A stretch of DNA of 64,000 bases from UBA1227 sp045629305. GTDB taxonomy: Bacteria > Bacillota > Clostridia > Oscillospirales > Acutalibacteraceae. The DNA lies in assembly GCA_045629305.1 (NCBI GenBank), contig JAZQQZ010000035.1, positions 56,677 to 120,676 of the forward strand, read 5' to 3'. The translations under genes were made by a program, and so were the position numbers. The number at the start of each line of letters is the position of its first letter. The stretch's first letter is position 1. The notes under the pieces are model-generated. The model saw only the letters and a program-made list of their open reading frames with translations. It did no database searches and was not told where the DNA came from. Positions 1-8,140 of the stretch are shown piece by piece.

Positions 1-1
1 A

Positions 2-1270
2 CTTACAACAACTTATCTCTTGGGCTGTATTTTCTCAGCACTTTTCTATATTCCGACACTTATTTATTATTACACTCATGTGCCTCAGTCAGTAGCAAGT
101 GTTCTGTGTTCACTATTACAGTTTTTTGTAATTAATATTGCTACGACTTCACTTGTTTGTGTAATAGGATATTTCATTGCTATTTTGTCTGCACGCTTTG
201 CTGGCAAGACATATATCACAGTAATTGTAACAATGGGCTTACTTGCTCTATATTACTGGGGATATTTCAAACTTATGGCAAACATCGAGACAATTGCAGG
301 AAATGGCACAATCTTTGCGCAAAAGCTCGAAGGAAAAGCATTGATTTTCCACAAGTTCGGTGAAGCATTTATTGGTGATATCCCATCATTCCTTATCTGG
401 ACACTTATAGTAATTGCTATATTTGCTATTGTATTCTTGGTGCTTTCATCAAATTATGTAAAACTCATGACAACCAATAGGGGCACTAAGAAGATAGAAT
501 ATGTTGCCGAGAAGTCTATTAAGGCAAGAAGCCTTGATAAGGCACTTCTTATGAAGGAGTGGAAACGCTTTACCAAGAGTGCAATATATCTGATGAATGC
601 TGGTATTGGTGCAATGGTTTCTCCACTTGTGGCGATTGTAATGGTAATAAAAGCAGATGCCATAAGAGGATATATTGAAAAAATGGTATCAGTGATGCCA
701 AATGTTGATATTAGTTGGTATATTCCACTTGTATGCGCTGCGATGATTCTGTTTATCGGAAGTATGATAGATGTTTCTACACCATCAATTTCACTTGAGG
801 GACAGAATATCTGGATACTGAAGTCGCTTCCAATTGAGCCTACTGAGATATTGCGTCAAAAGAGAAGACTGCATCTTGCAATTTCTATACCGGCATTAGT
901 AATAATGGGACTTGCATTTGGTTATGTCTTTAAAATGAGCGTTGAAAACTTGTCGTTAATCCTTCTCATTGGAATAGCATATTCAATATTTAATGCAAAT
1001 GCCGGCTTGGCACTCAACCTCCTTATGCCAAATCTCACTTGGAAGGATGAGACGGTTCCAGTAAAGCAGAGCGCGCCAGTTATGATAATCATATTTGGAA
1101 GCTATGCTGTTATTATTGGACTAGGCGTTCTATATGTTAAAGTTCTAATCAATGTTATAGAAACTCCAACTGATTTCATGATATATGTATTTGTATTCTT
1201 TATTGTTCTTGCTGGACTCATTCAGAAATGGCTGGATCGAAAAGGCGTAGAACTTTGGAATGAATTATAA
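2..1270 (+). CDS. ABC-2 type transporter permease, 5'-truncated by window edge
   Basis: The reading frame is already open at the window edge, so the true start lies outside; about 420 residues are visible. It is a polytopic membrane protein with clustered hydrophobic helices at both ends and a hydrophilic loop of roughly 45 residues in the middle (Lys/Arg rich, ending in LLMKEWKRF). The later segment with DVSTPSISLEGQNIWILKSL resembles the conserved part of putative ABC exporter permeases of the ABC-2 class in Clostridia. The partner ATPase would be expected just upstream, outside the window. The substrate cannot be inferred. It ends at a shared bidirectional terminator facing prmA. Confidence 0.65.
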   Translation, partial: LTTTYLLGCIFSALFYIPTLIYYYTHVPQSVASVLCSLLQFFVINIATTSLVCVIGYFIAILSARFAGKTYITVIVTMGLLALYYWGYFKLMANIETIAGNGTIFAQKLEGKALIFHKFGEAFIGDIPSFLIWTLIVIAIFAIVFLVLSSNYVKLMTTNRGTKKIEYVAEKSIKARSLDKALLMKEWKRFTKSAIYLMNAGIGAMVSPLVAIVMVIKADAIRGYIEKMVSVMPNVDISWYIPLVCAAMILFIGSMIDVSTPSISLEGQNIWILKSLPIEPTEILRQKRRLHLAISIPALVIMGLAFGYVFKMSVENLSLILLIGIAYSIFNANAGLALNLLMPNLTWKDETVPVKQSAPVMIIIFGSYAVIIGLGVLYVKVLINVIETPTDFMIYVFVFFIVLAGLIQKWLDRKGVELWNEL

Positions 1271-1276
1271 AAGAAA

Positions 1277-1303
1277 AAGCTCCTCGGAATTTCCGGGGAG
1301 CTT
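1277..1303. terminator. Bidirectional intrinsic terminator between ABC permease and prmA
   Basis: An 11-bp-class hairpin with arms AAGCTCC and GGAGCTT plus an inner CGG/CCG is flanked by an A-run on the left and TTGTTTTAT on the right. It can end transcription from both converging genes. Confidence 0.75.
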
Positions 1304-1306
1304 GTT

Positions 1307-2278
1307 TTATTTAAGAACGAAACATAGCCAGTTCTTATCCTGATGTCGCTCTTCAATTTGGAAGCCATATTTATCGAAGGCGGCGGTGACGTCAGCCTCT
1401 CTGGTATCTATGATACCGCTGACGATGAAGATGCCGCCTGGTTTCATAAATTGACGGGCATTTTGGCAGAATAGAATTATTATGTCTGCTACGATATTTG
1501 CTACAACTACGTCGAATTTGCCATTTACTTTGTCTGTTAAATCGCCACAAAGTATGGTATAACGCGGCTCTGTAAAGGCGTTCACCTTGCCATTCTCGAC
1601 TGCAGTCTTGGTTGCGAGCTCGTCAATGTCCACACCTACGGCGTTTTTCGCTCCGAGGAGAAGGCTCGAGAGAGCCAAAATTCCAGAGCCACAGCCGAGG
1701 TCGAGGACGGACTCGCCACCACAGAGCTTCTCTTCCAAAGTTTCAAGGCAGAGGTGGGTGGTCTCATGGGTACCTGTACCGAAAGCGAGGCCCGGCTCAA
1801 GCATTAGAATCTCTCTGCCTGGATAATCTTTGGCAATCTCATCTTTATCTTCCCAGGATGGGCATATGAGGAGGCGGTTGCCGATTGGGATTGGGTGATA
1901 GTTCTTCTTCCAATTGTTCTGCCAATCCTCATTCTTGCAGAGCAGTGTTTCCGTTTCATACTTGATGCCTTCAGCAGAGAAACGCTCTGACAAGAATGCA
2001 AGCGCCTCCGCCGGATTCACATCGGGCTCTATATAGATATGGATAATTCCGATGTTTTTATCTTTAGCGAGGAGTTCCTCATCGATAAGATCGATGTGGG
2101 CAATATCCCAGGATTCCTCCTCTAAAGTGCGATAATCCTCAATATAGATACCGTAAGGTACGGTCATATTAGCAATATCCGACGCCCTGTCAAGGTCGTC
2201 GGATGCTATGCTTATTTTAATTTCGGTCCAATCTGCATCTGGACCGAAATCCACGTATGCATTACTAAAATCGTCCAT
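1307..2278 (-). CDS. prmA: Ribosomal protein L11 methyltransferase
   Basis: The 323-residue protein is a SAM-dependent methyltransferase that trimethylates ribosomal protein L11 in the cytoplasm. The PrmA layout is clear: an N-terminal substrate-binding half with the EDWQNNWKK element (about 117-125), then the catalytic half with GTGTHETT (167-174), the SAM-binding motif DLGCGSG (193-199) and NIVADI (261-266). Length is slightly above the usual 290-315. It starts 3 bases after the stop of yhaM and is almost certainly its operon partner. PrmA often follows dnaJ in Firmicutes; here it is far from the dnaJ of this window, so that common linkage is broken. Confidence 0.93.
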   Translation of the reverse strand: MDDFSNAYVDFGPDADWTEIKISIASDDLDRASDIANMTVPYGIYIEDYRTLEEESWDIAHIDLIDEELLAKDKNIGIIHIYIEPDVNPAEALAFLSERFSAEGIKYETETLLCKNEDWQNNWKKNYHPIPIGNRLLICPSWEDKDEIAKDYPGREILMLEPGLAFGTGTHETTHLCLETLEEKLCGGESVLDLGCGSGILALSSLLLGAKNAVGVDIDELATKTAVENGKVNAFTEPRYTILCGDLTDKVNGKFDVVVANIVADIIILFCQNARQFMKPGGIFIVSGIIDTREADVTAAFDKYGFQIEERHQDKNWLCFVLK

Positions 2279-2281
2279 TTC

Positions 2282-3292
2282 TTATCCTTCATCCATAAGA
2301 TTTGCTCGAGGTCTTAGGTCGTCTTTGCGACCTGGGTTATAGACCTTTATGTCGTCGAGACCCCATTGACGGGCGCTGAAAGTGCCAGCGTCAAGGCCTG
2401 CTTCGAGTTCTGAGAACTCGTATACACGAGCATCCATCTCGTCGAGTTCGTGTAGGAGCGATGCCTCGAGGAACATAGGACGCACTGCAGCGCCGAACTC
2501 AGGATTGCCGTGGTGGGAGAGAAGCATATGTTCTACAAGACGGAGCTTCTCATCATCAAGGCCTAGTTTCGTGCCAGTGAATCTCACTATCATTGCACCA
2601 CGAACAAGGTGGCCTACAAGGTTGCCATCAACTGTATACTCTGAGGCAACACCCATCTCATTGGAACCCATCTCAGAAATTTTGCCGATGTCATGAAGGG
2701 CAGCACCTGTGAGAAGAAGGTCACGATCAACCTGTGGATATACTGAACATACTTTATCTGCAAGTGTCATAATTGAGAGTGTGTGGAAAAGAAGTCCGCC
2801 ACGCATAGCGTGATGCATTTTGACAGCGGCAGGATAGTACATAAGCTTTTCCTGGTACTTCTCATATATTGCGAGGGTCAATTTCTTTAAGTCCTCATCT
2901 TTAAATGAGCCAACGATTGTAATAATCTTGGCAAACATATCCTCTGAAGGATAGTCAGCGGACTTTACAAAGTCCTCTGCCTTAACTGTGGCAGGAGCTC
3001 TCCATACATCGTCGAGAGTTACTTGGAATGCGCCATTGAAACGGCGTACCATTCCCGAGTAACCTACGAGATCTCCTGATGCGAAAATCTCGGATGTACC
3101 ATCGAGATAGTTGAAAAATTTGGCGTTTACTTCGCCTGATTTGTCGGCGAGAACGATATCAACATATTTGTTGCCGTTCTTGCCAACGCGAATATCATAT
3201 TTCTTTACCATTCCGTGTCCTGTAACTTTAGTGTTATCAGGATACAATGTGGCTTCGTTAAATGGATTAAGATTTGCTGATTCTGAATTCAT
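2282..3292 (-). CDS. yhaM: 3'-5' exoribonuclease YhaM family (OB fold plus HD domain)
   Basis: The 336-residue protein has a nucleic-acid-binding OB-fold segment at about residues 25-100 (VDIVLADKSGEVNAKFF) followed by an HD hydrolase domain. Metal-site residues are visible at H160/H161, H170, the H200-D201 doublet in LTGAALHDIGK, and H260/H261 in LLSHHG. This order matches the YhaM exoribonuclease of Bacillus, which shortens single-stranded RNA or DNA from the 3' end. ATG start with GAGGTG upstream. It is the first gene of a two-gene operon with prmA and diverges from yfmF. Confidence 0.85.
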   Translation of the reverse strand: MNSESANLNPFNEATLYPDNTKVTGHGMVKKYDIRVGKNGNKYVDIVLADKSGEVNAKFFNYLDGTSEIFASGDLVGYSGMVRRFNGAFQVTLDDVWRAPATVKAEDFVKSADYPSEDMFAKIITIVGSFKDEDLKKLTLAIYEKYQEKLMYYPAAVKMHHAMRGGLLFHTLSIMTLADKVCSVYPQVDRDLLLTGAALHDIGKISEMGSNEMGVASEYTVDGNLVGHLVRGAMIVRFTGTKLGLDDEKLRLVEHMLLSHHGNPEFGAAVRPMFLEASLLHELDEMDARVYEFSELEAGLDAGTFSARQWGLDDIKVYNPGRKDDLRPRANLMDEG

Positions 3293-3311
3293 CTATAACA
3301 CCTCGTTGAGA

Positions 3312-3340
3312 ATTATAACATTTTTATGCCTTTATAAAAA
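3312..3340 (-). promoter_or_regulatory. Weak candidate promoter of yhaM-prmA
   Basis: Read on the minus strand, a perfect TATAAT (3312-3317) is preceded 17 bases upstream by a poor -35 (TTTTAT). Only the -10 is convincing. Confidence 0.35.
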
Positions 3341-3392
3341 GTGATAGTTATGATAAAATTTACTAGTATTTTATAAAACGGAGTGTATTTCA

Positions 3393-4676
3393 ATGAAAAA
3401 CACCTTTGAGACAATAGAAATTGCCGAAGCGGTCCGTCTCTGTGGATATGAGACGGATAGATTTACTACAAATATAATCACCGTTTCGATTGCAGTGCCA
3501 CTTATCACTGAGACGATGTCCGCTAATGCGATAGTCCCATATCTCCTCACAAGATCGAATGAGGAATATAGGACATATATTGAACTCAACAAGAAACTTG
3601 CATCGCTTTATGGAGCGGGTATTGTATGTAGCAAGGGAAAGCACGGTGACAATTTTGTCATCCGTATGTCTGTTGAATTTATCGATAACAAATTTGCTTT
3701 TGACGGCGAAGATATCGCGCTCGATTCGGCGAAACTCCTTTTCGACATGATATTTAGGCCTAATCTTGTAAATGGTGCCTTCAATCCTGACGAACTTGAG
3801 AAGGAGAGACGCCTCGCTATCGAGCGCATCAATGCGGCAATCAACAACAAACGCAACTATGCACTTGATAGATGCACAGAGATAATGTGCGAAAATGAGC
3901 CTTTTGGTATAAATGATAATGGTACAGTCGAGGGCATGATGGCTCTGACACCGGCCTCCGTATATGAGGCATACCAGGACATGATAAGGAAAGGCAGAAT
4001 TCAAATTTCTTCTGTTGGAAACATCGACAACAATAAGATTGCAGAGCTCTTCTCACAATATCTTGATAATGTGGCTCGTGAGCCATATATGCTCTTCACA
4101 TCCCTAATCTGCGAGGCAGAAGAAGTGAAGAGAGTAACAGAAGAGATGCCTGTAAAACAAGGCAAGCTTGTTCTTGGATTTAGAACTGGTATGAAGGATC
4201 CAGATGCCGATTTTGCTAAGATTCGTATGATGACTGACATCTTCGGTGGTGGTCCACACTCAAGACTCTTTATGAATGTACGTGAAAAGATGAGTCTTTG
4301 CTATTATTGCTCAGCTAGATTCCTTGGAATAAAGGGAATAATCTTCGTTCAGAGCGGAATTGAGGATGAGAAGGCAGAGATTGCAATTGAGGAGATAAAG
4401 AATCAACTTAGTGATATTGCAGATGGCAATATCACAGATGAGGATATGTTGAATTCTCTTCGCTCACTTAAAGATTCATACAAGACGGTTATGGATACGC
4501 CAGAGACAATTGACATTTGGCTTTTCAATCACGAGTCAGACGATGAAGTCATCACTCCACCGATGCTCGCTGAGATGATTTCTAAGGTTACTAAAGAGGA
4601 GGTAATCGAGGCTGCAAAAGCGGTTACACTCGATACAATTTATCTTCTCAAAGGTAATGAAAAGGAGGCGGAATAA
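3393..4676 (+). CDS. yfmF: M16-family peptidase-like protein YfmF (inactive-type partner)
   Basis: The 427-residue protein has the two-lobed M16 (insulinase/pitrilysin) fold but lacks the HxxEH zinc motif: no such motif is present in the first 100 residues. The C-terminal half carries FGGGPHSRLFMNVREKMSLCYYC, typical of the M16 second domain, with the R/Y pair that contacts substrate. It is therefore the non-catalytic partner of YfmH, whose start codon overlaps its stop (ATAATGG). In Bacillus these two proteins are linked to the 5-aminopentanol modification of elongation factor P; efp itself is not in the window. ATG start with a GGAGTG-like site upstream. Confidence 0.82.
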   Translation: MKNTFETIEIAEAVRLCGYETDRFTTNIITVSIAVPLITETMSANAIVPYLLTRSNEEYRTYIELNKKLASLYGAGIVCSKGKHGDNFVIRMSVEFIDNKFAFDGEDIALDSAKLLFDMIFRPNLVNGAFNPDELEKERRLAIERINAAINNKRNYALDRCTEIMCENEPFGINDNGTVEGMMALTPASVYEAYQDMIRKGRIQISSVGNIDNNKIAELFSQYLDNVAREPYMLFTSLICEAEEVKRVTEEMPVKQGKLVLGFRTGMKDPDADFAKIRMMTDIFGGGPHSRLFMNVREKMSLCYYCSARFLGIKGIIFVQSGIEDEKAEIAIEEIKNQLSDIADGNITDEDMLNSLRSLKDSYKTVMDTPETIDIWLFNHESDDEVITPPMLAEMISKVTKEEVIEAAKAVTLDTIYLLKGNEKEAE

Positions 4677-5929
4677 TGGATTATAAAGTAATCAGAAACG
4701 ACCTCCTAGATGATGAGTATTATGAGATAGACCATAAGTCAGGTCTTAAGATTTTCGTGTATCCTAAAGAGGGATACGGCAGTACTTATGCGGTTTTCGG
4801 AACAAATTATGGCTCTATTGATGCTGTTGATATTCCGAACGGCACAGCGCATTTCTTAGAGCATAAGCTCTTCGAGTCCGAAGAGCTTGACGCTTTTCAG
4901 CGCTTTGCCGTAACTGGCGCGAGTGCCAACGCATATACATCATTTGATAAGACATGCTATCTCTTCTCATGTGGTGATAATTTCAAAGAGAATCTCGCAA
5001 TCTTGCTCGACTTCGTACAGCACCCTTATTTCACAGAGGAGACTGTGAAAAAGGAGCAGGGAATTATCGGTCAAGAGATTGAGATGTACCAGGATGAACC
5101 ATCCTGGGAGGTTATCTTCAATCTTCTCCGTGCAGCGTATAATACTCACCCTGTTCGTATCGATATCGCCGGCACGGTTGACTCCATTGCAGAGATTACA
5201 GCAGATATGCTCTACGACTGTTACAATAAGTACTACAACCTTTCAAATATGGTTCTTTGCTGCGTAGGTAATACTACGGTAGAAGAGGTTATAAAAGTCG
5301 TAGATGAGCAGATTATCGAGAAACCACTTGTACCGGTAAAGCGTCAAGATTTCAATGAGAAATATGAGATAAATAAGCCTTATATTGAGGAAAAACTTTC
5401 TGTGGCTCAACCACATTTTGCCCTCGGATTCAAAGGCAAGCTTGGTCCACAGAGCGGTAAGGAGTATCTGAAAAATTACTTACTCATCAATATTGTGCTT
5501 GATGCCTGCTTCGGCGAGACGACCGAGTTCATGAACGGTCTTCTTGACGATGGCTATATAAATGATAATTACTCTAGTGAGACGTTTTTCGGACCTGGTT
5601 ATCAGATGATGATACTCAGTGGCGAAAGTCGGGATCCGAACTATGTGGCTGAGGCAATAAGGATTGAACTCGGTCGTATAATGCGCGAGGGCATCGACGA
5701 AGAGAACTTCGAGACTATCCGCCGCGCGCATTTCGGAAGAAGCGTAATGAAATTCAACGATGTTGATGGTCTTGCTAATGATTTGCTCTCATCATATTTT
5801 GATGGATATAGACTTTTCGATGAACTTGAAATTTTCAAGAACATTACAGTAGATGATGCCAATAAACTCATCCATGAGATGTTCGATGTAAATAATTCTT
5901 CACTTTCAGTGATTTTACCTAAGGAATAG
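4676..5929 (+). CDS. yfmH: M16-family zinc peptidase YfmH
   Basis: The 417-residue protein carries the inverted zinc motif H59-F-L-E-H63 (AHFLEHKLFE) and a downstream glutamate in GQEIEMY (about E134) that fits the third metal ligand, so it should be the catalytic half of a YfmF/YfmH heterodimer. The start codon overlaps the yfmF stop, which supports coupled translation. The Bacillus homologue is required for EF-P modification, but its peptide substrate is not established from sequence. lgt follows after 11 bases, in the same likely transcript. Confidence 0.85.
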   Translation: MDYKVIRNDLLDDEYYEIDHKSGLKIFVYPKEGYGSTYAVFGTNYGSIDAVDIPNGTAHFLEHKLFESEELDAFQRFAVTGASANAYTSFDKTCYLFSCGDNFKENLAILLDFVQHPYFTEETVKKEQGIIGQEIEMYQDEPSWEVIFNLLRAAYNTHPVRIDIAGTVDSIAEITADMLYDCYNKYYNLSNMVLCCVGNTTVEEVIKVVDEQIIEKPLVPVKRQDFNEKYEINKPYIEEKLSVAQPHFALGFKGKLGPQSGKEYLKNYLLINIVLDACFGETTEFMNGLLDDGYINDNYSSETFFGPGYQMMILSGESRDPNYVAEAIRIELGRIMREGIDEENFETIRRAHFGRSVMKFNDVDGLANDLLSSYFDGYRLFDELEIFKNITVDDANKLIHEMFDVNNSSLSVILPKE

Positions 5930-5940
5930 AGGCGAATAAA

Positions 5941-6852
5941 TTGAGCGACTATACGGTTGTATATTTTAAGGCGTTATCCCGCGGATTCTCCATACCGTCA
6001 ACACTTGTGGATTTTTCAATTGGCAAGATTGATTTTGAAGTCAAATGGTATGGCGTATTTATTGCAATAGGATATATCCTTGCACTACTTTTCTGCACAC
6101 GACTCGCGAAGAGAGCTAAAATTGATGTAGATGCACTCTACGATGCAATCATTTTCGGCACTATCGGCGGCATCGTCGGTGCACGTACATACTATGTACT
6201 TTTCAATTTGGATTATTATCTGCAGTACCCGAATCATATACTTGCAATAAATGAGGGCGGCCTTGCAATTTACGGTGGAATAATTGGCGCATTGCTTGTT
6301 GCGCTGATTGTCTGCAAGGTAAAGAAGCTTCATGTACTCGACGTCTTCGACCTCGCAGTGGTCGGCTTCTTTATCGGTCAAGGTGTCGGTAGATGGGGTA
6401 ATTTTACTAACCAGGAGGCGTTCGGAACCAATACGAACCTCCCATGGGGTATGATGAGTAGTAAGACAATCGATTATATCGCAGACAATCAGGATTTTTT
6501 CGAGGCCCACGGCCTCCTCGTTTCACCATATGAATACGTGCATCCGACCTTCCTTTACGAGTCCCTATGGTGTATAGCCGGATTTATTGTTCTCTATTTT
6601 ATGTTTAGAAACTGGAGACATTTCCGTGGCCAAATTTTCCTCTCATACGGTGTTCTTTATGGTCTTGAGAGGGGACTCGTCGAAGGTCTTCGCACAGACA
6701 GTCTCTATATTGCGAACACAAGTTTTAGAATTTCTCAAGTGCTTTCTATTGCACTTGCAGTTGTTTGTTTGGTATTATTAATTATCGGACTAGTTAAGAA
6801 AAAGGATTCCTTGAAGGAGGATGAGACATATGAGCAAGAAAGCGAAAGCTAA
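5941..6852 (+). CDS. lgt: Prolipoprotein diacylglyceryl transferase
   Basis: This membrane enzyme transfers a diacylglyceryl group from phosphatidylglycerol to the lipobox cysteine of prolipoproteins, such as those encoded at 13.0 and 47.1 kb here. About seven hydrophobic helices are seen; the signature lies at residues 148-162 (GVGRWGNFTNQEAFG, with R151 and N154), preceded by GGLAIYGG (106-113). Length 303 residues, with a hydrophilic acidic C-terminal tail. The start is TTG, with GAGGCGAA upstream; no ATG fits better. The last 23 bases overlap the next small gene. Confidence 0.93.
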   Translation: MSDYTVVYFKALSRGFSIPSTLVDFSIGKIDFEVKWYGVFIAIGYILALLFCTRLAKRAKIDVDALYDAIIFGTIGGIVGARTYYVLFNLDYYLQYPNHILAINEGGLAIYGGIIGALLVALIVCKVKKLHVLDVFDLAVVGFFIGQGVGRWGNFTNQEAFGTNTNLPWGMMSSKTIDYIADNQDFFEAHGLLVSPYEYVHPTFLYESLWCIAGFIVLYFMFRNWRHFRGQIFLSYGVLYGLERGLVEGLRTDSLYIANTSFRISQVLSIALAVVCLVLLIIGLVKKKDSLKEDETYEQESES

Positions 6853-7087
6853 AAAGCGCGAAGAAGAACTTCAGGAAATGCTCGATGATATGACCAAGAA
6901 AGAACTCAAGGCATACAAGAAGGCTGAAGCTCTTAAAGCCGAAAAAGCTGCAAAGAAGGCAGCAAAGAAGAAAAAATTCAAGAAGAGAAACAAGAAGGCA
7001 AAGAAACTTGGTAAGAAACTCTACAAGTGGCAGTTCCTCAGCAAGAAGACTAGAAAGAGAAAACGCAAAGCACTTGGCAGACTATAA
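6830..7087 (+). CDS. Small Lys/Ala-rich basic protein, unknown function
   Basis: The 85-residue product is extremely basic: Lys and Arg make up roughly 45% of it, with an Ala/Lys/Glu-rich helix in the first 50 residues and a Lys/Arg tail ending KTRKRKRKALGRL. The start is chosen at the ATG behind GAAGGAGGATGAGACAT, a strong ribosome site that lies inside the end of lgt, so the two frames overlap by 23 bases. No family is recognised. The composition suggests nucleic-acid or ribosome binding. A real gene is supported by the ribosome site, the tight coupling and the terminator just downstream. Confidence 0.6.
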   Translation: MSKKAKAKKREEELQEMLDDMTKKELKAYKKAEALKAEKAAKKAAKKKKFKKRNKKAKKLGKKLYKWQFLSKKTRKRKRKALGRL

Positions 7088-7106
7088 TATATAAAAATGT
7101 TCTAAA

Positions 7107-7136
7107 GAGGAGTCGAGAAATTTCTTGACTCCTTTT
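7107..7136 (+). terminator. Terminator after the yfmF-yfmH-lgt group, overlapping the rplU promoter
   Basis: A hairpin with arms AGGAGTC and GACTCCT, with GAGAA/TTTCT inside, is followed by TTTTATT. Its right arm contains the -35 hexamer of the rplU promoter. Confidence 0.7.
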
Positions 7137-7153
7137 ATTACGCGTGTTATAAT
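7125..7153 (+). promoter_or_regulatory. Sigma-A promoter of rplU-rpmA
   Basis: TTGACT, 17 bases, TATAAT, one mismatch in total from consensus. The transcript would start near 7160, just before the leader structure. Confidence 0.85.
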
Positions 7154-7159
7154 ACACGT

Positions 7160-7240
7160 TGCCGCATATTCTGGGCGGGCTCAGAAAAGCCCATAAGTAA
7201 AGCAATTTCGCCCATCGTAGCGAGACCTAAAAAAGAAGGA
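7160..7240 (+). promoter_or_regulatory. Ribosomal protein L21-type leader
   Basis: The 5' UTR of rplU can fold into a closing helix TGGGCG (7172-7177) with CGCCCA (7209-7214) around an inner hairpin GGCT/AGCC (7178-7191). Position and architecture are consistent with the L21 leader known upstream of rplU in Firmicutes, where it is thought to mediate autoregulation. I could not align it to the family model. Confidence 0.5.
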
Positions 7241-7249
7241 ATGAAAGAC

Positions 7250-7753
7250 ATGTACGCAGTTGTAGAAACAGGCGGAAAACAGTACAAGGTTGCTGAAGGC
7301 GACGTAATCTACGTTGAAAAGCTCGACGTTAAAGACGGCGCTAAGGTATCACTTGACAAGGTACTTGCTGTTGGCACAGACAAGGGCATCAAGGTTGGCG
7401 ATCCTTATATCAAGGGCGCAACAGTTGAAGCTAAGGCCATCAAGAACGGCAAGGGTAAGAAGGTTGTTGTATTCACATACAAGCCAAAGAAGAACGAAAA
7501 GCGCAAGATGGGCCATCGTCAGCCATATACAAAGCTTGAGATCGTAAAGATTTCTGAGAAGGCTGAGAAGAAACCAGCTGCTGCTAAGGAAGATAAAGCT
7601 GAGGCAAAGCCAGCTGCAGAGAAGAAGGCACCAGCAAAGAAGGCTGCTGCTCCTAAGGCTGCTGCTGAGAAGAAACCAGCTGCTGCAAAGAAGCCAGCTG
7701 CTGAGAAGAAAGCTCCAGCAAAGAAGACAACTAAGGCTGAAAAAGCCGAATAA
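7250..7753 (+). CDS. rplU: 50S ribosomal protein L21 with a long Lys/Ala/Pro tail
   Basis: Residues 1-103 are a normal bL21, starting MYAVVETGGKQYKV and including GHRQPYTKLEI near the usual end. About 64 further residues follow, made of EKKPAAAK/KAPAKK-type repeats, so the protein is 167 residues where roughly 100-105 is usual. The start is set at the second ATG (7250) because family members begin MYAV and the AAGGA site sits 10 bases before it; the ATG at 7241 overlaps that site. rpmA follows after 20 bases. In most Firmicutes prp (ysxB) lies between the two genes; here it is missing. Confidence 0.93.
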   Translation: MYAVVETGGKQYKVAEGDVIYVEKLDVKDGAKVSLDKVLAVGTDKGIKVGDPYIKGATVEAKAIKNGKGKKVVVFTYKPKKNEKRKMGHRQPYTKLEIVKISEKAEKKPAAAKEDKAEAKPAAEKKAPAKKAAAPKAAAEKKPAAAKKPAAEKKAPAKKTTKAEKAE

Positions 7754-7773
7754 TGAAGGGAGTGTAAGTTCTA

Positions 7774-8037
7774 ATGGCACATAAGAAAGGTATGGGTTCT
7801 ACCAGAAATGGTCGTGACTCAGAAGCAAAGCGCCTTGGCGTTAAGCGTGCTGATGGTCAGTACGTACTTGCAGGAAACATCCTTGTTAAGCAGAGAGGAA
7901 CACACATCCACCCAGGTAACAACGTAGGTAAGGGTTCAGATGACACACTCTTCGCTAAAATCGACGGTCGCGTAAAGTTCGAGCGTCTTGGAAAAGATCG
8001 CAAGAAGGTTTCAGTTTACGCTGTCGAAGAACAGTAA
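7774..8037 (+). CDS. rpmA: 50S ribosomal protein L27 without N-terminal leader
   Basis: The 87-residue bL27 starts directly MAHKKGMGSTRNGRDS. Most Firmicutes L27 proteins carry about nine extra N-terminal residues ending in a Phe-Phe or Leu-Phe pair that the Prp protease removes before the protein enters the ribosome. The reading frame upstream of this ATG hits TAA two codons earlier, so no leader can be encoded. The absence of prp between rplU and rpmA fits. GGGAGTG precedes the start. A strong terminator follows. Confidence 0.95.
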   Translation: MAHKKGMGSTRNGRDSEAKRLGVKRADGQYVLAGNILVKQRGTHIHPGNNVGKGSDDTLFAKIDGRVKFERLGKDRKKVSVYAVEEQ

Positions 8038-8043
8038 TTAAAG

Positions 8044-8071
8044 GACGAGCTCAACAGAGCTCGTCTTTTTT
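8044..8071 (+). terminator. Terminator after rpmA
   Basis: A perfect 9-bp stem GACGAGCTC/GAGCTCGTC with a 4-base loop is followed by seven T residues. Confidence 0.9.
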
Positions 8072-8087
8072 ATTCCTGCCCAATCGG

Positions 8088-8116
8088 TTTACATCCTATT
8101 TTAATTGTATTATAAT
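8088..8116 (+). promoter_or_regulatory. Promoter of alr and the ABC exporter genes
   Basis: TTTACA, 17 bases, TATAAT, 25 bases before the alr start codon. Confidence 0.8.
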
Positions 8117-8140
8117 AATATAGTTTTAAGAGGTGATTTA

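Noticed and set aside
3390..4004. Minus-strand open frame of 204 codons
   Set aside because: Entirely antisense to yfmF, with no ribosome site and Cys/Ile-rich shadow composition.
7349..7780. Minus-strand Leu/Ser/Cys-rich frame of 143 codons that looks membrane-like
   Set aside because: It is the reverse of the Lys/Ala-rich tail of rplU; hydrophobicity is an artefact of reading AAG/GCT codons backwards.
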